From Cytophagaceae bacterium (lineage in GTDB: Bacteria > Bacteroidota > Bacteroidia > Cytophagales > Spirosomataceae), in NCBI GenBank assembly GCA_947450365.1, contig CANFVE010000003.1, positions 41,767 to 105,766 on the forward strand: a stretch of 64,000 bases of DNA, written 5' to 3'. The notes below the pieces were generated by a model. The model saw only the letters and a program-made list of their open reading frames with translations, did no database searches and had not been told where the DNA came from. The translations under genes and the position numbers were made by a program. Positions 35,188 to 44,555 of the stretch are shown here, one piece after another (position 1 is the first letter of the stretch; each line of letters starts with the position of its first letter).

Positions 35188-35523
35188 TTATAATTTGAAA
35201 ATTTGTGTTCCAAGTACCCATTTTTCGTTTTCTTGGGCAATAGGAATTGGTTTTTGAAAGGTTGACATCAACGTTTCCCAAGCGATCACCGCCGGGTTAT
35301 CTTGATCCATTTTGGATTTCAGATCAAAATTGAAATCTTCTTTTGCGATGATTTCCATGACCATTCGATTTCCTGCTCGAAAAATTTCCATGCTTATAAT
35401 TCCGGCATCTAAGATGCTTGCTTCAATAGCCGCAGGAATGTTGACATGATACTTTTCATACGCTTGAATCATTTCTTCATGATCCTGGAGGTCGCAAAAT
35501 AGTATAAAGCGCTTTTGAGCCAT
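35188..35523 (-). CDS. L-fucose/L-rhamnose mutarotase (RhaM fold)
   Basis: A 111-residue protein of the L-rhamnose mutarotase (DUF718) family: RFILFCDLQDHEEMIQAYEK at the N-terminus, the central PAAIEASILDAGIISMEIF strand and a C-terminal MSTFQKPIP segment. These dimeric alpha/beta barrels interconvert sugar anomers. In proteobacterial non-phosphorylating fucose operons a RhaM-fold protein acts on L-fucose, giving the anomer used by the dehydrogenase. It is between the dehydratase and the permease gene, overlapping the latter's stop by one base, a position that fits the first step after uptake. Confidence 0.8.
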   Translation of the reverse strand: MAQKRFILFCDLQDHEEMIQAYEKYHVNIPAAIEASILDAGIISMEIFRAGNRMVMEIIAKEDFNFDLKSKMDQDNPAVIAWETLMSTFQKPIPIAQENEKWVLGTQIFKL

Positions 35524-36872
35524 TAATTTACTGTTTTCGTTGAAATTTCATATCCTTTATAGGAATAGTAAACAATAAACACAAAACAAATCAAAGGCAC
35601 AACTAATGCAGCTCCTGTACTAACCTTAAATAAGGCGGCCGCAATTGGAGGAATTAAGGCACCACCCACAATTGACATGATAATCAACGAAGAGGCTAAT
35701 TTGCTTCCCTCTCCTAAATCTTTACAGGCAAGTGCGAAGATGGTTGGGAACATAATTGATTGGAAGAAATACACCATCATAAGTGCAACGACCGCTATTA
35801 CTCCCCCACCCATGATCGCGATGACAAGTGAAACCACTGCCCCAATTGAATAAATGCCCAATATTTTATTAGAGGCATGTTTTCCCATGAAATAGGTTCC
35901 GATGAACCGACCAAACATGAATAAAACGAAAGCGAAAGAGGCATGAAAACTAGCGATTTGGGTAGCTGACATGTCGGAGGTGGTTTGATAAATTTGTTGG
36001 ACTATCCACAAATTCGATTCCTTAGCTAAATCTATTTTTAAATCAACAAAATTTCCCCAAAGCGAAACCTGTGCCCCTACATTACAGAATTGTGCGATAA
36101 TTCCCAGGGTTAAATGTTTGTTTTTTAATAAACCCGCGATGGTGATTTTGGTGGAATCCGCAACTTCTTTAGTCTTCACACCTACCTCTGGCATTTTTGT
36201 GATGGCAAATAATACTGCCACAAAAGCAACCACAGCACCAATGAGTAAATAGGGCATTTGAACTGAACTGGCCTGAGAAATTCGAATCGCCTCTGCCTCT
36301 GCTGCTGGAAGCGCCTGAATCATTTCCCGAGTATATTCCTTATCTGAAAAGATAAAAAATCCGCCGATAACAGGACCTAAAATAATACTAATTCCATTAA
36401 AGGATTGCGCCAAATTCAGCCGAAAATCACCTTTTTTAGGATCCCCTAGTACGGTAACATATAGATTTGCTGCCGTTTCTAAAAAGGCAATTCCACTGGC
36501 AATTAAGAAAAGTGCGGCTAAGAAAAACGAATACATTCGCACTTCAGCGGCAGGGTAAAATAAAAATGCACCGGCTGCGTAAAGGATAAGGCCTAAAAGA
36601 ATTCCCATCTTGTAACCTAGTTTTTTCATCACATATCCTGCAGGCAATGCCATGATGAAATAACCAAGATAAAATGCAGTCTCGACGATGTTGGCTTGCC
36701 AACGTTGTAAATCGAGTGCGGTTTGAAATTGTTTAACGAGCGTCCCATTTAAACTATTGGCCAATCCCCAAAGGAAAAATAGACTGGTAACTAAAATAAA
36801 GGGAATTAAATAATTCTGTTTGCCTGAATCGCTGATCGCCAATTCATCGTGGTCTTGTTGGGGTAATGCCAT
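35523..36872 (-). CDS. fucP: L-fucose permease (FucP-like MFS)
   Basis: Twelve-helix inner-membrane transporter of 449 residues, first gene of the fucose operon. It parallels E. coli FucP over its whole length: PFILVTSLFFLWGLANSLNG, VETAFYLGYFIMALPAG, LETAAN, FRLNLAQSFNG and ALACKDLGEGSKLASSLI. Glu132 matches E. coli Glu135 (in LETAAN). The key proton-coupling residue Asp46 of E. coli FucP aligns with Gly43 (ANSLNG instead of ANNLND). Coupling may therefore differ, or specificity may be shifted to another hexose. The 84-nt gap to the divergent M14 gene must hold its promoter; only a weak TATCTTTT is seen near 36945. Confidence 0.85.
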   Translation of the reverse strand: MALPQQDHDELAISDSGKQNYLIPFILVTSLFFLWGLANSLNGTLVKQFQTALDLQRWQANIVETAFYLGYFIMALPAGYVMKKLGYKMGILLGLILYAAGAFLFYPAAEVRMYSFFLAALFLIASGIAFLETAANLYVTVLGDPKKGDFRLNLAQSFNGISIILGPVIGGFFIFSDKEYTREMIQALPAAEAEAIRISQASSVQMPYLLIGAVVAFVAVLFAITKMPEVGVKTKEVADSTKITIAGLLKNKHLTLGIIAQFCNVGAQVSLWGNFVDLKIDLAKESNLWIVQQIYQTTSDMSATQIASFHASFAFVLFMFGRFIGTYFMGKHASNKILGIYSIGAVVSLVIAIMGGGVIAVVALMMVYFFQSIMFPTIFALACKDLGEGSKLASSLIIMSIVGGALIPPIAAALFKVSTGAALVVPLICFVFIVYYSYKGYEISTKTVN

Positions 36873-36956
36873 CGTATAATTTTCAAGTTAGAGGATAAAA
36901 GTCTTTCAATATACCTCCTTTTTTCCTTAATTTTAAAAAAAAGATAAGCCTTATTT

Positions 36957-39446
36957 ATGAAAAATATTTTCTTGCCTATTTTCCTACTGATAACCCTCGC
37001 CTCTTTTGGCCAAATTAAATCACCAGCGGAATTTTTAGGGTATTCGATGGGAAGCCAATTTACGTATCACCATCAAGTGGTTGCCTATGCTCATTATTTA
37101 GCAGATCAACGAAAAGATGTGGCTAAGTGGATTTCCTATGGTAAAACAAATGAAGACCGTGAATTAGGGCAAATGATTATCACGTCGTCCGAACTTAAGG
37201 ATTCCTTAGACATCTATAAAAAATGGCATCAGGATGTCATTCAAGGGCGAATTTCGTTTGCAAGTATTCAAGCTAAACTTCCTGTCATTATCAATTTATC
37301 TTTCAATGTGCATGGGAATGAAGCGGCAGGTACCGAAGCGGCTTTAGAAACATTGTATCATTTATTGGGCAATCATTTTGATTTCAATCAAACTGCGAAG
37401 AATAAAAGGTTTGTCATTTTATTAGATCCATGTATTAATCCAGATGGTCGGGAAGCTTATGTTACCCAATTTCGTCGGCGTAATTTTGTAGCCCTGGGGA
37501 ATCCGGATCCATTTGATCAAGAACATTTCGAAGGTCCCATTAGCGGACGATATAACCATTATTTTTTTGATTTAAATCGGGATTGGGTTTGGCAAACGCA
37601 GAAAGAGACACAACAACGGTTGCGATTTTTTCAATCGTGGTTGCCCATGTTTCATGCTGATTTTCATGAACAGAGTTACCAACATTCCTATTATTTCCCC
37701 CCTGCCGCTAAACCCTATTTAACTTATTTGTCCACAGAAACGAAAGCATTACAAGAGCAAATCGGAAAATCTTTTGCTCGCATATTTGACCAAGAAAAAT
37801 GGCCATATTTCACTTCTGAAGTATATGATTTACTCTATCCAGGGTATGGTGATACATATCCTATTCTACATGGGGCTTTAGCGATGACGCTAGAGCAAGG
37901 GGGAATTCGTGGTGGCTTACAAGCGAAAAAAAATAATGGGGATACCATTTCTCTTCAAGAACGCATAAAACATCATTTCTATATCGCTAAAGATATTGTT
38001 TCATGGTCTTTGCAAAATAGAGAAGCCTTAAAATCTGCTTTTTATGGTAATCATGATCGGGCTCGAAATAATCCTAAAAATGAATATAAAACCTATGTCA
38101 TCCCAGCCAAACATATCGAAAAGGCAAAGGATGTGATTTCATTGCTCCAACAAAATCGAGTTTCCTTAGGTCTTGCCACAAAAACGTTCAACACAACAGC
38201 CTATTCCTATAAAGACGACCGAATGGTGACCAATCAAAAGATTGAACGAAATGATTTGGTCATTTCAGCCTATCAATCAGCTAGTCCGATGATTCAGACA
38301 CTTTTGGATCCACAAATCGTACTCGAGGATTCCGTGACCTATGACATCACGGCTTGGAATCTATTTAAATTACATGGAATAGAGGCGTTTGGCCTAAAAG
38401 AAAAGATAGATTTTAAGGAAGAAATGAATTTTGCTGGTCTTTCGCCTGCCAGTTGGAATGAGCAAGCAAAAGGAGTTTATGTAAGCCCAGGTACGGGACC
38501 TTTTCATTTTTCAATCATCCAAGAAGCCCTAAAATTAGGCATTCCCATCGTATTTAATGATAAATCTGTCATTGTAGAAGAAAAACCAATTAGCCAGGGG
38601 ACTTTATTTTTTCTGAAAAATGCCAAAAACGAACAAGCATTTAAATCCTGGTTTACTTCTTTCGCGGCAAAATACCCAAAACTTACTCCTTTTTCGAGTT
38701 ATCGTTTTCAAGGGGCAGATCTAGGTTCTGAACATTTTAAATATCTGTCAACTATTCGTGTTGCCTTCATAACTGATACGGCTGTGGATGTAAATTCCAT
38801 CGGGGAATTACTCTATTACTGTCATGAAAAATTAGGCCTAAATCCATCCGTGATTCCTTTTAATCAACTTTTTAAAGCTAATTTATCCGACTACACGCAT
38901 ATCATTTTTCCCAATGGAACTTATACCTCTTTGAATTCGACTTCTCAGGTTCTTTTGCAGGACTGGACGCAAAAAGGTGGGATTTCTATTTTTATGGAAG
39001 ACGCAAAAGAATTGTTGGGTATTAAATCAACGGACGAGGAATTCACCATAAAAAAAGATACCTCAGTGAAGGTAATTAACTACATCGATCGCGAACGGAG
39101 TGAAATTTCAAATACACTTAGTGGAAATATGGTACAGGCATCTGTGGAAAATACCCATCCATTTATGTTTGGTTTACCATCACAGATCTATTTTTTAAAC
39201 CAAAGCACTTCACTTTACTCCCTTGACAAATCTTGGAATACTTTACTTAAAACAGATTTGAAACCCAAATACCTTGGTTTTTTGGGAGCAAACATGCTGA
39301 AATCATTGCCTTCTTCAAGTTTCTTTGCCGTAAAGGAAAAAGGAAAAGGGAAATTTGTTTGGTTTGGTTTTAATCCAATATTTAGAGCTATCCCTTCGGA
39401 ATCAGCTACTATTTTAAGCAATTGTTTACTTTATTCGACCTATTAA
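36957..39446 (+). CDS. Exported M14-family zinc carboxypeptidase with GATase-like C-terminus
   Basis: An 829-residue secreted protein with signal peptide MKNIFLPIFLLITLASFG. The M14 site is complete: His119 and Glu122 in NVHGNEAAG, NPDGREAY with the substrate-binding region, FDLNRDW, the third zinc His in MFHADFHEQS (about 233), and Glu in AMTLEQGG (about 307). From roughly residue 600 a second domain (VAFITDTAVDVNSIGELLYY, then THIIFPNGTYTSL) resembles the class I glutamine amidotransferase fold, a combination common in long Bacteroidota M14 proteins. Acts in the periplasm or outside the cell on peptides or glycopeptides. It directly precedes the alpha-L-fucosidase with zero spacing. Confidence 0.85.
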   Translation: MKNIFLPIFLLITLASFGQIKSPAEFLGYSMGSQFTYHHQVVAYAHYLADQRKDVAKWISYGKTNEDRELGQMIITSSELKDSLDIYKKWHQDVIQGRISFASIQAKLPVIINLSFNVHGNEAAGTEAALETLYHLLGNHFDFNQTAKNKRFVILLDPCINPDGREAYVTQFRRRNFVALGNPDPFDQEHFEGPISGRYNHYFFDLNRDWVWQTQKETQQRLRFFQSWLPMFHADFHEQSYQHSYYFPPAAKPYLTYLSTETKALQEQIGKSFARIFDQEKWPYFTSEVYDLLYPGYGDTYPILHGALAMTLEQGGIRGGLQAKKNNGDTISLQERIKHHFYIAKDIVSWSLQNREALKSAFYGNHDRARNNPKNEYKTYVIPAKHIEKAKDVISLLQQNRVSLGLATKTFNTTAYSYKDDRMVTNQKIERNDLVISAYQSASPMIQTLLDPQIVLEDSVTYDITAWNLFKLHGIEAFGLKEKIDFKEEMNFAGLSPASWNEQAKGVYVSPGTGPFHFSIIQEALKLGIPIVFNDKSVIVEEKPISQGTLFFLKNAKNEQAFKSWFTSFAAKYPKLTPFSSYRFQGADLGSEHFKYLSTIRVAFITDTAVDVNSIGELLYYCHEKLGLNPSVIPFNQLFKANLSDYTHIIFPNGTYTSLNSTSQVLLQDWTQKGGISIFMEDAKELLGIKSTDEEFTIKKDTSVKVINYIDRERSEISNTLSGNMVQASVENTHPFMFGLPSQIYFLNQSTSLYSLDKSWNTLLKTDLKPKYLGFLGANMLKSLPSSSFFAVKEKGKGKFVWFGFNPIFRAIPSESATILSNCLLYSTY

Positions 39447-40871
39447 ATGATTAAATACCTAGCTCTCGCCTTATTTGTCTCGGTTTCCTTGTTTGGACAA
39501 GAGATTAAACCGATTTTGCCGCTACCCTCCGCGAAACAATTGGCTTGGCAGTCACTAGAATATTATGGATTTGTCCATTTCAATATGAATACGTTTACGG
39601 ATGCGGAATGGGGAGAAGGCAAGGAAAATCCCAATACGTTTAATCCAACAGCCTTAGATTGCGAGCAATGGGCTCGTATTGCAAAAAAAGCCGGTATGAA
39701 AGGCTTGATTTTAACCGCCAAGCATCACGATGGATTTGCCTTATACCCGAGTCAATATACCAAACATAGCGTGGCAAATTCGGTTTGGAGAAATGGCAAA
39801 GGAGACGTCGTACGTGATTTATCGAATGCATGTAAGAAATATGGTTTGAAATTAGGCATTTATTTATCGCCTTGGGATCGCTATCATCCTGATTATGGTA
39901 CGGATGCGTATAACCAAGTATATGCCAATATGCAAAAGGAGTTATTGACTCAATATGGACCAATTTTTGAGTTTTGGTACGATGGCGCCAATGGCGAAGG
40001 GCCAAATGGAAAAAAGCAAGTCTATGATTGGCCCTTATTTCATTCGATGGTGGAAAAATATCAACCTCAGGCGGTTCAATTTTCAGATTCAGGTCCAGAT
40101 ATCCGCTGGGTTGGTAATGAACGAGGATATGCCTACGATAAAACTTGGAGCCCGATCAACCGAGATGAAATTTATCCAGGTTATCCAAAATTTGATCAAT
40201 ACAAAAATGGGCAAGAAAATGGAAGTCATTGGGTTGCCCCTGAGGTGGATGTTTCCATTCGACCAGGTTGGTATTATCACGCGGACCAAGATAATAAAGT
40301 TAAATCTCCGGATTCATTAATGAAGATATATGTTGCCTCAGTGGGTCGAAATTCAAATTTACTATTGAATATCCCTGTCGATCGTCGCGGATTAATCCAT
40401 GAGAATGATTCCGCTTCCATGATGGGTTTTGCTGCGATTCGACAATTGGGTCTTCAAAATATATTGCCGAAAAATACAAAAATTGTTTCTTCGAGTGCTG
40501 TAGACGGTCATTTGGCCCAGTGCATCAACCATCCGAAAAATGGGGATTATTGGGCCGCAAAGTCGACGGATGCAAAGCCTATTTTATCACTTTCCTTTCA
40601 AGACCCCATTTTAATGAATGCCTTGTTGCTGCATGAGCCGATTGCCTTGGGCCAACGAATCAAGAAATTTCATTTAGATATCACAAATGATTCCGGTGAA
40701 ACAGAGCGAATAGATGTTCAAACCATTGGCAATAAGCGTATTATTCCTTTTAAACAAAGAAAGGTGATTTCGTTAAAAATCACCTTTGATGAATCTCGAG
40801 GACAAGTGTTGGTGTCTAATTTAGAAATACTGAATCTTATTTCAACACGTAACGAACCGCTTTACCAGTAA
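39447..40871 (+). CDS. Alpha-L-fucosidase (GH29), exported
   Basis: Retaining fucosidase of 474 residues with signal peptide MIKYLALALFVSVSLFG. GH29 hallmarks: YYGFVHFNMNTFTDAEWG (39-56), AKHHDGFALYPS (91-102), YLSPWDRY and the nucleophile Asp179 in FEFWYDGANG. A C-terminal beta-sandwich/carbohydrate-binding-like domain follows (after about 340). It starts immediately after the M14 stop. The released L-fucose would be taken up by FucP, encoded divergently 2.6 kb away, so this is the hydrolytic entry to the fucose operon. Its last 35 nt overlap the converging lipoprotein gene. Confidence 0.9.
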   Translation: MIKYLALALFVSVSLFGQEIKPILPLPSAKQLAWQSLEYYGFVHFNMNTFTDAEWGEGKENPNTFNPTALDCEQWARIAKKAGMKGLILTAKHHDGFALYPSQYTKHSVANSVWRNGKGDVVRDLSNACKKYGLKLGIYLSPWDRYHPDYGTDAYNQVYANMQKELLTQYGPIFEFWYDGANGEGPNGKKQVYDWPLFHSMVEKYQPQAVQFSDSGPDIRWVGNERGYAYDKTWSPINRDEIYPGYPKFDQYKNGQENGSHWVAPEVDVSIRPGWYYHADQDNKVKSPDSLMKIYVASVGRNSNLLLNIPVDRRGLIHENDSASMMGFAAIRQLGLQNILPKNTKIVSSSAVDGHLAQCINHPKNGDYWAAKSTDAKPILSLSFQDPILMNALLLHEPIALGQRIKKFHLDITNDSGETERIDVQTIGNKRIIPFKQRKVISLKITFDESRGQVLVSNLEILNLISTRNEPLYQ

Positions 40872-41286
40872 ACGTAAAACCATTGGCTTTTTGAGTGCTA
40901 TAAACTTGATATTTTACATCAATTAGAGCACTTGCTCCTAAATCAACGGCTTTTTCAACCATTTGATTTAATAATTCTTGTTTTTTCGTTTGATGATTTC
41001 CACGATTCAGCATTTTTCCATTAACTAACTGATTATCCTCTAATGGACTCTCCCCTGACATCGAAATCGTCTCAATGACTTCATAGGATTGTTTAGGGTG
41101 ATCTGTAAAATACAAAACGTCAATTTCGTATTTCTTTGGGATTTCAAAACCTAGACCATCCTTTCGATCATAAGATCCATCCTTATAATTGGGACTGTAA
41201 TAACTAGTCGGTTGGAGATTTTTCCCACAAGAAAACAAAGCAATCATGGCCAATAGGCCGACAATCCTAGATGGATTCTGAATCAT
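40837..41286 (-). CDS. Small lipoprotein of unknown function
   Basis: A 149-residue lipoprotein: signal MIQNPSRIVGLLAMIALFS followed by Cys20 (lipobox LFSC). The mature part includes PTSYYSPNYKDGSYDRK, then a small alpha/beta domain with ASALIDVKYQVYST near the C-terminus, which recalls the YbjQ/heavy-metal-binding-like fold (DxGA-A-I pattern); the match is weak. It overlaps the Dabb gene upstream by 20 nt and the fucosidase end by 35 nt. Last gene of the ligA-dapA run. Function unknown. Confidence 0.7.
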   Translation of the reverse strand: MIQNPSRIVGLLAMIALFSCGKNLQPTSYYSPNYKDGSYDRKDGLGFEIPKKYEIDVLYFTDHPKQSYEVIETISMSGESPLEDNQLVNGKMLNRGNHQTKKQELLNQMVEKAVDLGASALIDVKYQVYSTQKANGFTFTGKAVRYVLK

Positions 41287-41569
41287 AGATTAAGACTTTA
41301 TCCCATAAATGGGCACAATTTTTAATGAATTCTAAATGGACTGGCGCAATTTGATAATAATCATGTCCTGCCTCATCAGCGAAGGTGGTTAATAAACAAT
41401 AGTCATAGGAACGGTCAATGACCGGCCGGTCTGTTCCCGCAGGTTTTCCCACGTTAAAATGAACGACAGTTTCAATGGTGCCGAGCGAACGTACGCCTGC
41501 CTCAAATAATTTAATATCGGCTTCGCTTAAGCCTTTTTTTAACCAGAAATTTACAACGTGTACAAACAT
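41267..41569 (-). CDS. Dabb (stress-responsive A/B barrel) domain protein
   Basis: A 100-residue protein matching the Dabb ferredoxin-like barrel: it begins MFVHVVNFWLKKGLSEADI, has SYDYCLLTTFADEAGHDYYQ in the middle and ends LWDKVLIYDSE. Such proteins form dimers; a few are enzymes, most are uncharacterised. No signal peptide. It is 3 nt downstream of dapA and overlaps the following lipoprotein gene by 20 nt, so it is part of the same transcript, with no clear functional link. Confidence 0.8.
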   Translation of the reverse strand: MFVHVVNFWLKKGLSEADIKLFEAGVRSLGTIETVVHFNVGKPAGTDRPVIDRSYDYCLLTTFADEAGHDYYQIAPVHLEFIKNCAHLWDKVLIYDSESI

Positions 41570-41572
41570 ATA

Positions 41573-42472
41573 TTAATTGTTTAAATTTTCTTGTAGGCAT
41601 ATCGCCGCTAATTTTTCTCCTAACTCGTTTGAAGCTGATGCCAAGGGCATACGAACCTGGCTCGTCATCAAGCCGATATTTTCTAAAATTTTCTTAACCC
41701 CGACTGGGTTTCCTTCTTCGTATAAATAGGGATCGATTGTTAAAAATGCTCCTAAAGCCTTTTGAGCTATTTTAAAATCACCTGATAAGGCGGCATGAAT
41801 CATGTGGGTAAATTGGGCAGGAAATGCATTCGCAATCACGGACATGACGCCAATTCCCCCAATTGAAATGATCGGTACGGCTTGTACATCATCTCCTGAA
41901 ATCAATAAAAAATCGGCAGGTTTGTGATAGGCTATTTCCATGCATTGTTCAATCACGCATGACGCTTCTTTGACGCCTATGATATTTTCATGTTCGGCTA
42001 ATTTCAAAATAGTACTCGGGGACATATTAATGCCTGTTCTACCTGGAATATTGTACAAAATTACGGGTACCGGAGATGCATCCGCTACTGCTTGGTAATG
42101 AGCAATAACGCCGCGAGCACTGGGTTTATTGTAATATGGACAAACAGAAAGAATTGCATCGATTCCATTGAAATCGGTTTCCTTAATCTGTTTTACGAGG
42201 TTTTCGGTATTATTACCTCCTAAGCCATAGACGATAGGTAGATTTTTTTGATTGGCTTCTTGGATGGTAGCTACAATTTTTTTCTTTTCATCGGCTGTAG
42301 TGGTTACAGATTCTCCAGTGGTACCTTGGACCACTAAATAATCAACTCCGCCAGTTGACACATGTTGGACCAAGCGAGTTAATCCATCGTAATCAATGGA
42401 ATAATCAGTGTTCATTGGCGTAACTAATGCGGGAGCAACTCCATGAAATTTAGGTAATCGGTTATTCTGCAT
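41573..42472 (-). CDS. dapA: 4-hydroxy-tetrahydrodipicolinate synthase
   Basis: Class I aldolase of 299 residues that condenses pyruvate with aspartate semialdehyde, first step of the lysine/diaminopimelate branch. Visible: GTTGESVT (50-57), VCPYYNKPS (110-118), Tyr140 in VILYNIPGRTG and the Schiff-base Lys168 in IIGVKEAS. Length and motifs are those of true DapA; the related N-acetylneuraminate lyase and KDG aldolases share the fold but differ around GTTGE. It sits 3 nt after ligA. Supplies diaminopimelate for peptidoglycan. Confidence 0.92.
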   Translation of the reverse strand: MQNNRLPKFHGVAPALVTPMNTDYSIDYDGLTRLVQHVSTGGVDYLVVQGTTGESVTTTADEKKKIVATIQEANQKNLPIVYGLGGNNTENLVKQIKETDFNGIDAILSVCPYYNKPSARGVIAHYQAVADASPVPVILYNIPGRTGINMSPSTILKLAEHENIIGVKEASCVIEQCMEIAYHKPADFLLISGDDVQAVPIISIGGIGVMSVIANAFPAQFTHMIHAALSGDFKIAQKALGAFLTIDPYLYEEGNPVGVKKILENIGLMTSQVRMPLASASNELGEKLAAICLQENLNN

Positions 42473-42475
42473 AGG

Positions 42476-44476
42476 TTAATTCAGCATGTCAAGAAATTCT
42501 TCTTCGCTGATCATTTTAATGGATAATTGTTTTGCTTTTTCTAGTTTGGCGGGTCCCATTTGATCTCCGGCAATTAAATAATCTAATTTTGCGGATATAC
42601 TTGAAACAACTTTTCCACCATGGGCAATAATTTTTGCTTTCAATTCATCTCGTTCGAAATTCTTGAATACCCCCGAAATTACAAAACTTTTACCTACTAA
42701 ATGGATTCCTTCAAGAACTATTTCGGTAATTTCTTCAGATAATTGAACTCCAGCAGCTTTTAAACGAGTAATCGTATTTTGATTTGCTTCCTTAGAAAAA
42801 TAGTCCTGAACGCTTACTGCAATACGTTCCCCTATTTCCGGCACAGCGATAAGCTCCTCGAAAGTAGCTTGTTGTAAATTCTCAATGGAATGAAATTGTA
42901 AAACTAGTTTTTCAGCGATTGTTGCTCCCACATGACGAATTCCTAAGCCAAATAAAACCTGCCGGAAGGGAATATTTTTTGATTTTTCAATACCAGATAA
43001 AATATTTTGAATGGACTTTGTTTGAAATCCGTCGAGCCCTATAAAATTTTCAGCTTTTAAATCATATAAATCTGCAATCTCACGAACAATGCCCTTTTCA
43101 AAGAAAAGATCGATGGTTTCAGTACCTATATTTTCGATGTTCAACGCTTTTCGTTGGATAAAATGTTCGATTTTACCTTTGATTTGCGGAGGACAAACGG
43201 TATCATTTAAACAATAATGATTGGCCTCGCCTTCCACTCGTTGGAGTGGACTTCCACAAGCCGGGCAATTTTCTGGAAAATCGAACAAGGTATTAACTTC
43301 CTTTCTTGCAGAAGCATCCACACCCGTAATTTTGGGAATGATTTCGCCACCTTTTTCGATAAATACTTGATCCCCATGGCGCAAATCCAATCGTTGCATT
43401 TCATTTGCATTATGAACAGATGCGCGTTTGATGACCGTGCCGGCTAAATAAACGGGTTTTAAATTAGCTACAGGTGTAATATTTCCAGTTCTTCCTACTT
43501 GAAAAACAATGCTTTCTATTGTTGTTTTAGCAATTTCAGATGGATATTTAAAGGATATGGCCCAGCGAGGAGATTTGGCAGTATAACCTAATCGTTCTTG
43601 TTGGCCAAAATCATTTATTTTAATCACGATTCCATCCGTATGCAAAGGCAAATCATGTCTTTTTTCCGCCCAATCATCGATGTATTGTAAAACTTCGCTC
43701 ATATTTTGACATTTTCGCCAGGTGGGGGAAACCGGAAATCCTTGTGATGCGATGTGGTTTAAACTGTCCTCATGCGTTTGAAATGGATTTTCGTTTCCTA
43801 AGTAGGCATATACGAAACATTCCATATTTCGTTTGGCTACTTCGGCGGAATCTTGCATTTTGAAGGTGCCTGAAGCTGCATTTCTTGGATTTGCTAAGGG
43901 TGCCTCTCCCTTGCGTATTTTTTCTTCATTGATTTGATCAAAGGAGCTAATCGGCATATAACCCTCGCCTCGAAGCTCAAATTCCTCAGGAAAAATGGAG
44001 GAATGTACACGAATGGGTAATGATTTGATTGTTTTTACATTATTCGTAATGTCATCCCCACGGGTACCATCTCCGCGGGTTACCCCCTTGATTAATTGTC
44101 CATGTTGATACCAAAACGAAAGGGCTACGCCATCGAATTTCAATTCGCAAATATATTCATAGGGTTCATTCTCGAGCGTTTTACGGATCCGTTCATCGAA
44201 TTCTTCTAAATCCTTGGCATTGTAGGTATTTCCAAGGGAAAGCATAGGGAACTGATGGGTTACGGAACTAAAGTTTTTGGTGATCGTCCCTCCTACGCGT
44301 TGTGTGGGACTATTGGGATTGGCAAATAATGGATATTCAGCCTCGAGTTTTTGAAGTTCTGCTAGTAATTGGTCAAACGCTTGATCAGAAATAAGGCTGG
44401 TATTTTGTTGGTAATAAGCCTCATTGTAAGCATTTAGCTTTTCAATCAGGGCGTCCATTTGTTGTCTTACATCCAT
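42476..44476 (-). CDS. ligA: NAD-dependent DNA ligase
   Basis: Joins nicks in replication and repair using NAD. The 666-residue protein has the Ia domain (MDVRQQMDALIEKLNAYNEA), the adenylation lysine Lys113 in CELKFDGVALS, the OB fold, the four-cysteine zinc finger CPACGSPLQ and YCLNDTVCPPQ, helix-hairpin-helix repeats (IGERIAVSV region) and the C-terminal BRCT domain (LVGKSFVISGVF). Length is standard. First gene of the ligA-dapA-Dabb-lipoprotein transcript, divergent from rpe with an 80-nt gap. Confidence 0.97.
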   Translation of the reverse strand: MDVRQQMDALIEKLNAYNEAYYQQNTSLISDQAFDQLLAELQKLEAEYPLFANPNSPTQRVGGTITKNFSSVTHQFPMLSLGNTYNAKDLEEFDERIRKTLENEPYEYICELKFDGVALSFWYQHGQLIKGVTRGDGTRGDDITNNVKTIKSLPIRVHSSIFPEEFELRGEGYMPISSFDQINEEKIRKGEAPLANPRNAASGTFKMQDSAEVAKRNMECFVYAYLGNENPFQTHEDSLNHIASQGFPVSPTWRKCQNMSEVLQYIDDWAEKRHDLPLHTDGIVIKINDFGQQERLGYTAKSPRWAISFKYPSEIAKTTIESIVFQVGRTGNITPVANLKPVYLAGTVIKRASVHNANEMQRLDLRHGDQVFIEKGGEIIPKITGVDASARKEVNTLFDFPENCPACGSPLQRVEGEANHYCLNDTVCPPQIKGKIEHFIQRKALNIENIGTETIDLFFEKGIVREIADLYDLKAENFIGLDGFQTKSIQNILSGIEKSKNIPFRQVLFGLGIRHVGATIAEKLVLQFHSIENLQQATFEELIAVPEIGERIAVSVQDYFSKEANQNTITRLKAAGVQLSEEITEIVLEGIHLVGKSFVISGVFKNFERDELKAKIIAHGGKVVSSISAKLDYLIAGDQMGPAKLEKAKQLSIKMISEEEFLDMLN

Positions 44477-44543
44477 ACAAAAAAATTATGCCATAAAGTT
44501 AAACGGAATCTAGGTAGAAATAAACCTTAGCAAATAATTTTCA

Positions 44544-44551
44544 TACCTTTG
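44544..44551 (+). promoter_or_regulatory. Bacteroidota -7 element very close to rpe start
   Basis: TACCTTTG, exact TAnnTTTG, ends only 4 nt before the rpe ATG. Transcription from it would begin at or next to the start codon. Confidence 0.45.
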
Positions 44552-44555
44552 TAAG

